This document shows positions 53,567 through 63,100 of a DNA stretch of 64,000 bases, one piece after another. Source of the DNA: Gimesia chilikensis (lineage in GTDB: Bacteria; Planctomycetota; Planctomycetia; Planctomycetales; Planctomycetaceae); NCBI RefSeq assembly GCF_007744075.1, contig NZ_CP036266.1, positions 2,396,065-2,460,064 on the forward strand, written 5' to 3'. A program made the position numbers and the translations under genes. The stretch's first letter is position 1. Every line of letters begins with the position of its first letter. The notes beneath the pieces are model-generated. The model worked only from the letters and a program-made list of their open reading frames with translations, was not told where the DNA came from and made no database searches.

Positions 53567-55126
53567 ATGGAGCAAAAAGAACTGGCGCTGCCATCAACTG
53601 AAGATCAACGACTGACCCTGGTCGGTCGCGGGTTACTGGCACTTTCGCTGTTGAGCTGGTGCCTGCTGATGTATCCCCTGTTGTCAGGCGGACCACTGGT
53701 TCTGGATGAGCACTGTTCTTACTGGATTATCGATTCCGATCTGCCCGGCACATCGCTGATGCGGAGTCTGGACTACGCCGCCATTCCGCCCCTGTCCAGC
53801 TGGATTCAGATCGGGTTTCTCAAGGTCCTGGGAAAATCGGAGCTGGCGTTTCGACTCTCCTCGGCTCTGTGTGCCCTGGGCGCGATCTGGATTACGTGGC
53901 TGGCGGGGAAGGAAATGCGGTCTCCGCTGACAGGAGGTCTGGCTGCGTTAATGGTCGCCTGGCATCCGGAAGCGATGGATGAAGTCCGCATTGCCCGCTG
54001 TTACGGACTCGTGCTCATGCTGGGAGCAGTCGTGATCTGGGCTACGATCCGCTGGCAACGCCAGCCCCGTTCGCTGGGAGCGGCACTGTTCTGGAGCTTC
54101 TCCTCCATCGCCTTACTCTGGACTCATTACACTTCGGCACTGCTGGTCATTCTCTCGGGGCTCGCGGTCGCAGTCAGCTGCTGGTGGCAACGCGATCTCA
54201 ATCGCACCACCCTGGGCCGACTTGTACTCGCAGCTGGCCTGGTGATTCTGCTCGGTCTCCCCCTGATCCCGACCCTGCTGCGGCTCAAACTGTGGGGCCC
54301 GATTCTGAACTTCAGCGGCAGTGATACCTCGATCTGGAACCTGATCGGCCCGTTCTGGTGGATCGGGCTGCCGGTCGGTGGTCTCCTACTACTGATGGCA
54401 CTCAAGCGTCGTTCTGCGCAGCCCGTTTCCAGCTCAGAACTCTGGATTACAGCGACCTGCTCATTGCTTCCGTTACTGATCCTGGCGGTACTTTCCTCGG
54501 GAGAGATGTCGAGTCTGGCCAATCCCCGTTATCGCGTCGCTTATGCACCCGCGGGGGCCTGTTTTATTGCACTGCTGCTGACTCAGACGCGGCACTGGGT
54601 GACCTCCGTGGGGGCAACGGTGGTCGTACTTAGCGCAGCCTGGTTCCTGTCTCCCCTGGGGCCCTGGGATATGGGGCGGCTCGGCTCCCCGACCGAACAC
54701 GAATGGCGGGAACTGAATGCCTTCATTGCTGAGAACTCAAAACCAGGCGAACCCCTGCTGGTCCAGAGTGGATTGACCGAAAGTTACCTGGTTCCTGCGT
54801 TGACAGAGGATCGGGTATTTCTGGAATACGTGGCCTGCCGGGTGAGTCGGTTCTATGTGGAGGACCCCCATCCCCGTTACGCGTTGCCATATATCTGGAA
54901 TCCGCAGTCAGGAGTGATTGCCTTCTTTCAGAATCTACTCGACAGTTGGAAAACCGATCCGGGATCGTTCTGGGTTGCCGCTGCCACCGATACCGACCTG
55001 AACCAGAATTCGCTCAACCAGATCCGCGCGATTGCCCGGGAGACCGGCTATGTGGAAACAGAGCAGAAGACCTGGCACAGCGCGACGCTGATTCATTTTC
55101 AACAGCCAGCGAATATCGGTAAGTGA
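53567..55126 (+). CDS. Integral membrane glycosyltransferase, GT39/ArnT-like
   Basis: About 519 residues from ATG 53567; the upstream start at 53546 is also in frame. Eight to eleven membrane helices are evident. The first periplasmic loop has the Asp-Glu pair typical of GT39/ArnT and PMT proteins (GGPLVLDEHCSYWIID, near residues 50-65). Further loop motifs include PLSSWIQIGFLKVLGKSELA and SAALCALGAIWITWLAGKEM. The C-terminal 110 residues are extracytoplasmic. These enzymes transfer sugars from polyprenyl-phosphate donors. The acceptor is not known; there is no co-encoded modification locus. It is convergent with the MFS gene. Confidence 0.82.
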   Translation: MEQKELALPSTEDQRLTLVGRGLLALSLLSWCLLMYPLLSGGPLVLDEHCSYWIIDSDLPGTSLMRSLDYAAIPPLSSWIQIGFLKVLGKSELAFRLSSALCALGAIWITWLAGKEMRSPLTGGLAALMVAWHPEAMDEVRIARCYGLVLMLGAVVIWATIRWQRQPRSLGAALFWSFSSIALLWTHYTSALLVILSGLAVAVSCWWQRDLNRTTLGRLVLAAGLVILLGLPLIPTLLRLKLWGPILNFSGSDTSIWNLIGPFWWIGLPVGGLLLLMALKRRSAQPVSSSELWITATCSLLPLLILAVLSSGEMSSLANPRYRVAYAPAGACFIALLLTQTRHWVTSVGATVVVLSAAWFLSPLGPWDMGRLGSPTEHEWRELNAFIAENSKPGEPLLVQSGLTESYLVPALTEDRVFLEYVACRVSRFYVEDPHPRYALPYIWNPQSGVIAFFQNLLDSWKTDPGSFWVAAATDTDLNQNSLNQIRAIARETGYVETEQKTWHSATLIHFQQPANIGK

Positions 55127-55142
55127 ACCGTCGTGCGAATCG

Positions 55143-56378
55143 TCAAACCCGGTTTCTGCGGATGGTGAGCAGCCAGTAGAAGGTAGCCGTCAGCATAAAC
55201 AGGGCACTGGAACTGCAGACGCCGGCCCAGCCGAATTCGGTCCAGCTCCAGACGCCAACTGCGGCACCGAGTGCACCGCCCGCGAAGTAGATCACGATAT
55301 AAATCGTCCCCAGGCGGTTACGGGCTTCGGGAGAGAGACTGTAAACCCGCGACTGATTACCCACATGCACGGCCTGGATTCCCAGGTCCATCAGAACCAC
55401 GCCGATTCCCAGCCCGAGCAGTGTTTCTCCCTGAAAGTAGAGTATTCCAAAGGAGAACAGCGTAAACAGCTGGAACAAGCCGATGATGGGACGCGCGCCG
55501 AAACGGTCGCTCAAACGTCCGACACCACCCGCGGCAAGTGCACCACCGATGGCCAACAGTCCCAGCATCCCCGCGACGTCGCTGCCATAATTCAAGGGCG
55601 GACGCTCCAGGTGAAAGACGAGCGTCATCCAGAATGCACTGAATGCAGCAAAGCTCAAGCTTCCGAACACACACGATTCCCTGAGGACTTTCTCTGATGT
55701 GAACAGCTTCCACATCGAAGTCAGCAAAGGAATGTATCCCATACGAATCTGTGGTTTCGTGCTGGGCAACGCATACCAGAGCAGGGCCAGCAGGCAGGTC
55801 AACATGCAGGCCGCGATGTAATAAATCGATTGCCAGTCAATCAGCCGCCCCAGAACTCCACTGATCGTCCGCGAAAGCAACAGCCCCGTCAGCAGGCCCC
55901 CTACGACAGTGCCCACGACGCGTCCGCGTTCAGCGGGAGTGGCCAGGCTGGCCGCGAGGGAAATCGTCATATGCGTGCCGGTCGTCGACAACCCCAGAGC
56001 CAGGCAGGCGAAGGAGAGCCAGCCAAGACTGTCAGCCGAGGCAACCAGTAATAAAGCACAGATGGAGAGCAGCACCGAGATCAGAATCAGGGGCCGTCGA
56101 TTAAAGATATCCCCCAGGGGCAGAATCAGCAGCATCCCACATGACTGGCCAATCAGGCTGAGTGTCGCTGCACTTCCGACAGCACTCTCCGACAATCCCA
56201 GGTCGATCGCAATCAGTCCCAGCAGGGGCTGCATGTAATACAGGTTGCCGACCACCATTCCCACGGTTGTCGCCAGCAGTAAAGTCAGGCCTTTACTCAA
56301 ATGAGTTGATTCGGATGAATGTTCTGTCTCTGGTGCTTCCGAAGCTGACGGAGCTTCGGTGGGGGAAAGGGTCGTCAT
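55143..56378 (-). CDS. MFS transporter
   Basis: About 411 residues from ATG 56378 with GAGAGAA close upstream; an earlier in-frame start at 56447 adds 23 residues. Twelve membrane helices are visible. The MFS loop 2-3 motif is GDIFNRRPLI, and the helix-4/5 region shows the R-G-R-V-V-G-T antiporter-type segment. The loop 8-9 motif reads LSDRFGARPI. It belongs to the drug/metabolite-proton antiporter group; substrate not readable. Its stop is 16 bases from the convergent glycosyltransferase stop. Confidence 0.92.
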   Translation of the reverse strand: MTTLSPTEAPSASEAPETEHSSESTHLSKGLTLLLATTVGMVVGNLYYMQPLLGLIAIDLGLSESAVGSAATLSLIGQSCGMLLILPLGDIFNRRPLILISVLLSICALLLVASADSLGWLSFACLALGLSTTGTHMTISLAASLATPAERGRVVGTVVGGLLTGLLLSRTISGVLGRLIDWQSIYYIAACMLTCLLALLWYALPSTKPQIRMGYIPLLTSMWKLFTSEKVLRESCVFGSLSFAAFSAFWMTLVFHLERPPLNYGSDVAGMLGLLAIGGALAAGGVGRLSDRFGARPIIGLFQLFTLFSFGILYFQGETLLGLGIGVVLMDLGIQAVHVGNQSRVYSLSPEARNRLGTIYIVIYFAGGALGAAVGVWSWTEFGWAGVCSSSALFMLTATFYWLLTIRRNRV

Positions 56379-57156
56379 TTCTCTCGTGGATCTATTTGCA
56401 ACGCTGCGAGGCAGCGAAAGGGGACTGATTTCGTACGTGTCTCTCAATTGAGGGTCATTACCGGGAAGACACGGGCGAGCGCGTCAGGTTCAGCAGTAGG
56501 AGGTGTTGCCCTGCATTTGTCTCTCACGTTAGTGCGAAGAAAAAGCGGCCAGGTTTCGCACAGAACAGGACTACTAGTACATTCCAGCACTGAGTTCTCA
56601 TTTTAGGAACGGAGCTGTTCCTGGAACAGTGACTCTTTCAAAACTCGTTAGCCAACAATGAAGTCTGTCGGGCTCCAGGCTGGCTCACCAACGCAGTTTC
56701 GGCTCTGAACAGCTTCGATTTATCATTTCGGGTGCCTCAGGAAGGGGGCGATGAGAGCCTCTCATTTAGACAGTTGTTGATGTGAAGTAGTTGTTTTGTG
56801 TGCGCTTGTTTGTATCGTTGATGTTCACTTAATAGTTGATTGATAAGATATCTTAGTTCTTTTGTACATTGGACTTGTGGGATGATTAATTTTATACAAT
56901 CAGGTGAAAATAGAGGGTTTTTTTGTAGAAATGAAAAGTTGGTTTGGGTAGATAGGTATAAATGTGATGATTGTGCTGAATGGATCGAATGAGTGTAAAT
57001 TGAGTTAATGAATAAAAGAGAGTCATGCGTTGAGTAGGTGAAATAAAGAGTGAGAGCATCCATTCAGCCTGCCCGGTCTGTCGAAATCAGGTAGTCACAT
57101 CATCGATTTCGTCCCTAATGTTAAGCTGAAAAATTTACTTCTGAGGAGTAACCAGG
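56379..57156. other. Long gene-free, partly AT-rich region upstream of the giant surface protein
   Basis: About 780 bases without a supportable gene. From about 56760 to 57060 the base use is strongly AT-rich and T/G-skewed, unlike the rest of the window, with many TGTGTT and GATTGATAAGAT-like words. An inverted repeat CGAAATC (57082-57088) and GATTTCG (57105-57111) lies just before the giant gene's leader. GAGGAG at 57142-57147 is the ribosome site of that gene. Promoter or anchoring functions are possible; none is proven. Confidence 0.5.
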
Positions 57157-60100
57157 ATGCTGCTTACGAACTGGCTTGCTAACGTCACCTCCCGTCTCCG
57201 AAAACGCCCCGTCTTCCGCTCTCGCGATCGTCGAGCCATTCGCCAACGCTGGCAGACCGCCACACAGAACCAGATCACGACAGCTGAAGTTTTGGAAGAT
57301 CGGACGTTGCTGACGACCTTCTTTGTCGATGATGACTTCACCTCCGGATCAGATTTCAGCGGGACCGACACCGACCCCGGCACAGGCGGGGATCAGAACG
57401 CGGTGTGGAATGTGACAGCATTTGCGACGATTCAGGCTGCCATCAATGCGGCTGCTGCCACCGGTGATACCATTCAAGTCGCCGCGGGTACCTATAGCGG
57501 GCTGATCTCATTGAACAAGTCGGTCGATTTGCTCGGAGCTAATGCAGGTATTGACCCGAATACCATGGCCCGCGGAGCCGAAAGTATCATCGACCATGAT
57601 GGTTTTTATGCGATTCAGCCGACTGCGGATGATGCCACAATCGACGGTTTTTCCTTCGAAGGAAACGGCGGACGTGTGATCGATAGCTACGCAGGTGCGG
57701 ATAACCTGACCATTGCCAACAACATTTTCAACAACACAAATATTCCGGGGGGGCAAGGTGGCATCCAGTTGCAATCCGGTTCGTTTGATGATTTGACAGT
57801 CGAACAAAACCTCTTCCAGTTCACGGGAGACGGTGATGCGCTGCTGGTCGGCGGAGGCGGTTCTTTCGAGAGAATGCACATTGTCGGAAACCACTTCGCT
57901 GGAACGACGGGGGGAATCTTCCAAAACGGCGGCACGATCAATGACGCGGTCGTCGAACAGAACGAGTTTACAGGCGGCGTCGGGATGAATATGGGCGATG
58001 CTGGAAATATTCAGATTCGAGAAAACACTTTCGATGGGACTTTCTACACTGGTTTTCAGGTTGGAACAATTGATGGTGAAATCGTCGGCAACACATTCCA
58101 GAACATCGAAGCCTACCCTGGATTCTTTGGGCAGGCATTCGAGCTCTGGGGAGGACAGTACGGCACGACAGTTTCACAGAACGTGACAATCGAGAATAAC
58201 GTGATCCACTACAACGATGTCGCCGGAGCTGCCGAGCCGACTCACGGGATCCGATTGCGTACCCCCGATGCAGGATCGGGGATCGATGCATCCACAATTC
58301 ACATCAACAACAACGCATTTATAGATGGCGGCGTTCGCGGCGATGCCAAAGCAATTCGACATTTCGGTGACCAGACAACCGCAGTCGATGCATCGGAAAA
58401 CTGGTGGGGAACCACCAGCGAAAGTAGTATTGAAGCGTTAATGGAAGACGCAGATGGCGGCACACCAGTCATGGTCGACTTCACTTCGTTCTTGAATGAC
58501 GGTGCAGACACAAACGTGGGGCTGGCAGGTTTTCAGGGTGATTATTCTGTACTGAATGTAACCGCTTTGGGAGCTCAAACGGGGGCACCCGAACGAATCA
58601 ATGAGGCCATACAGGCCGTAAACAGCGGAGGAACCGTCTACGTTAATTCTGGGATTTATAACGAGAGTGTGGTAGTAGATCGTGGAATCACTCTCGGTGG
58701 AACCCCCGACATTCAGGGAACTGTCAAAGTAACAGATAATGCTTCGCTTGCCCCCGGCTTCAGTGCCGGAATCATGCAGACTCAGGATCTCATCCTGGGA
58801 GGGGCTTTCGAACTGGATTCCATTAACCTGGGCAGCTTTACGCAACTTGACGTGGGCCCGGGGGAAGACCTGCGATATGTTGAATCCGTTCAGGGACAGA
58901 ACATTCTGTTCTGGAGGAACTCATCCGGCGATCTGAGTCGGGCCACCTATACCTGGGATGGCACTAATCTGGTATTAGGAGCAATTACAACCGCGACGGG
59001 ACTGACGTCAGGCGATCATGCCAGCATTTTGAATGTGGGTGGAGGCGTACTGGAGGGGTATTTCCACTCCGGAGCCGGTCCCAGCACAGCAGGGCAGTAC
59101 CATGCAATCAGTAATGACGGCGGACAGACCTGGATTAATGAAACCTTCATCAGCTATCCCTTCCCGACAGCAGGATTATCTGATTCTGGTACGACCGGCG
59201 GCGGGGGAATCATTGAGGTGAATGGTGAACGCCGAATCTATGCCCAAAATAATTTTGGTGATATTGTCATGTGGACCGGTCCCGCCGGGGCAAACGGTCC
59301 CCTGACTAATGCCGGTGTCGTGATTGATGGTTCGACCGGCAACTTCCAGAATCAGTCTCCCAGTGGTGATGCGATTCTGCTGCCTTCGGGAGAAACTCTG
59401 TACCTGTATGTTGACGGGGAAGGTTCGGAAAGCTCACTCGGTGCCATCGGCGCGCTGATTCTGGATCAAACCGGTCTCGGGATTACCAGCCAGATTGATA
59501 ACTTTATTTCCGTTACCGACATCGCGCTCAGTGGCGCAGGGCTCACCAGGCTGGATGAAATGACAATTGGTGATCTGCAACTCAGCGGTAATACCCTGAC
59601 TGGCGTCCTGATGATTGCGGGTGACAGCGTCACTAATGGAAACAACGAAGATCTGTTCTATGCCCCCATCACCATTAACCTGGCTCCTGCTGCTCCGGCT
59701 GTACCCGCCGGTCTGGACATTGAAATTGACGGGAACGCAGCAGGCACAGGCTATGATCAGATCGATGTGACTGGGACTGTTTCTATAGGAGACGGCGTCA
59801 GTTTGAATCTGATCGATGGCTACGATCCCCTGGAAGGAGATCAGTTTGTCATTATCAACAATGATGGCACGGACCCGGTAAATGGTACATTCGTCGGACT
59901 GCCCGAAGGGCACGAATTTGTAGACTTTCTGGGGGTTGTCGGACAGAATGCCTACCTGACTTATGCGGGGGGAGACGGTAATGATGTCGTGATTGTGGTT
60001 GAAGATTCGACCCCTGAAGTCACTGTTCCCGTGAATGGCACATCAGATGATTATACGCTGGAAGTCATCGGTTCGAATCTGGTTTTGAGTGACAGTGTCT

Positions 60101-63100
60101 CTGGAAACGTGATTTCGGTCCTGCCGGTGAATTCTCTGGAGGGACCCCTGGTGATCAATGGCGAAGATAACCAGGATGACACATTGACTATTGATCTGAC
60201 CAATATCGATCATACTACGGATATTCAGATTCAGTTTGAGGGAGGTGCTGGTGGAAACGATACTCTGCGCATCGATCGTACCGGGGGCATCAACTCAGTC
60301 GAGCATGTCTTTGTAAGTTCCAGTGATGGAAGTATTTTCCTGGATGGGGAAGCAACGGCAACAATTACCTATACCGGTCTGGAACCAGTTATTGATAATC
60401 TGGTGGCCAATGACAGGATCTTCAGTTTTACTGGTGCCGCTGAGACAATCACCTTGTCTGACGACATTAATCCTGCAGATAATGTATCCCAGATTGACTC
60501 CGATCTCTTCGGCGAAGTAGTAACCTTCCTGAATCCCACCAATAACATCATCATCAACACGGAAGTCAGCGGCGGTTCGGGCGCTGATACAGTCGACATT
60601 GATGGTATCGACGCCAACTTCGATGCCAATGTCACGGTTAATGCCGGTACCGACGATACAATCAACACCGGCACCGTTGACATCGCATCCGGTGCGCTGG
60701 ATCTGACGGCCGGTCAGGTGAATGTGAATGGTGCCTTCACGACTACAGGGACTGTGGATATTCTGGCGACTGCTGCCGATATTACATTTGACGCAGCCGG
60801 CTCAATTGACGCCGGTACCAGTGAAATCGACTTAACTGCCTTTTTCAATGTGGAATCGTTAATTGTGACCACAGACAGCGAGGTGCGGGTCACTGCTTCC
60901 GGTGGTGGCATTAATGACTTTACTGGAAATGCCCTGATCACGGCTGATCGGGTCGCATTAGTTGCTGGTGGAGCTGGTGGCATCACTGGAATTGAGACTA
61001 ACGTTAATACATTGGCTGCCAGCGCGGCAGGTGGAGCCTTTACTATCGACAACGTGGGTGATCTGGTAATTGGGAGTGTCAATGGCCTGGATGGAATCAC
61101 GGCCAACAGCAGTAACATTTTTGTGACTACCACCGGTGCATTGACTATCAATCAGGCTGTTTCCGCAGATACGGTTGGTTACCTGAGAGCCATCGATGCC
61201 GCTGGTACAGGACAGGACTTAAATATCAATGCAGGGGTCACCAGTACGAGTGGCAACCTTAATTTACAAGCCGGAGATAATTTGAATCTGGCAACCGGAA
61301 TCACTTTGGATTCCGCGGCAGCTTTGATACTCAATATTGATAGTCCCTTTGGTGGTACTCCAGATGCGACGGGTGGTGTGGCCAACCTGAATGGAATTCT
61401 AATTGCGGGAACAGATATCACCGTGAATGGTGGGACTGAGGGAGACCAGGTCATTATTGACGGCAATGGTGGTGCTCTCAATGATGGGGGGACTGTAGAC
61501 GGTATCTCGGGCCTGTTTACATTCTACGGTAATGCGGGTGCGGATGAACTGATCGTCGATGATTCCGGCGATAACACCGGCGATAATATTCTCATCCAGA
61601 ATACAGGGGTAGGAGTTGGTTCGGTGATCGGTGCCGGTGCAGTTTCTCTCAGTTATGATGCCCTGGAAGATCTGACCGTCTATTCCGGAACTGACGCCGA
61701 TGACATCACAGTCAATCCGAATGTACTGACGACGATTGACATTGTAGGCGGCAATCCAGCCGCTCCTGCTTTCCCTGGCGATTCACTGACCTACCTGACT
61801 CCTCCGGGCGAATCTTCCACCTTCACACCAGACGGCCTGGATGGGGGGACTATCTCCGCGACCGGCCCATTCCAGGATGTGACCTTTGATGAAATCGAAG
61901 GTCTGACCTTTGGCGGCAGCATTGTCGTTGATGGTACTGCCGGCGATGATACGCTGACGATTACCGCTCTGACTGCCAACTCGGGGACGTACCAGATCAA
62001 CGGCGGGCCGATCATCAATTTCAATGCCAATACGGATTTCACCTTCAACGGTCTGGCCGGCGATGACACCTTGATCATCAATAATCCTGCTGGTGGCCTG
62101 TTTGATCCCGTGAATGGAATCAACTTCAACGGTGGAACCGGCGGCGAAACGCTCGGCGACACACTGCAGATTCTGGGTGGTACCGCCGCGATCGTCGAAC
62201 ATCAGTTTGTAGATAACAACAATGGTTCGGTCTTTTACAATGGCGAAGGGACCGCCACGATTACCTACACCGGCCTGGAACCGATTGATGATACCATCAC
62301 CGCCACCGATCGTATCTTTACCTTCACAGGTGCCGCTGAGACGATCACGCTCTCAGATGACGGTGGTCCCGGGGATGGGCTTTCACTGATTGATTCTGAC
62401 CTGGGTGAATCAGTCAACTTCATACATCCCATCGCGACGCTGACGATCAACACTGAGCTGTCCGGCGGCAGTGGTGCTGATATTATCAATATCGATCCCC
62501 TGGACTCGACTTTCACAGCCAATCTGACGGTCAACGCCGGCACTGATGATATCATCAACACGGGAACGGTTGATATCGGGGCGGGCGCCCTGGACCTGAC
62601 TTCCGGTCAGGTCTTCGTGAATGGCGCGTTTACCACCACGGGCAGTGTAGATGTTGACTCGACTTTTGGTGATATTACCTTTGCTGCAGCTGGTTCGATT
62701 GATGCCGGTGCCAGCGAGATCGATTTAACGGCCTTCTTCAATGTGGAATCCTTGAATGTGACCACAACCAGTGAAGTCCGTGTGACGGCTACCGGCGGTG
62801 GTATCAATGACCTGACAGGGAATGCTCTGATCACCGCTGATCGGGCGGCGTTGCGTGTCGGTGGTCCCGGCGGTATTACCGGAATCGACACCAACGTCAA
62901 TACTCTGGCAACCAGCGTGGCCAGTGGCGCGTTTACGATCGACAATACAGGAAATCTGGAAATTGGCACGGTTGATGGTCTGTCTGGGATCACTGCTGCA
63001 GCCAGTCAAATCTTCCTGACGACAACTGGCACGCTGCTGGTCAGTGACACAGTTACCGGGGGAGCCGTCGATCTGAGGTCGAACGGTACGATGACGATTT

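Noticed and set aside
56737..57063. Open frame of 108 codons on the - strand in the AT-rich patch
   Set aside because: Composition is Ser/Leu/His/Thr-rich without domain pattern, there is no convincing ribosome site, and the local AT richness explains the open frame poorly as a gene.
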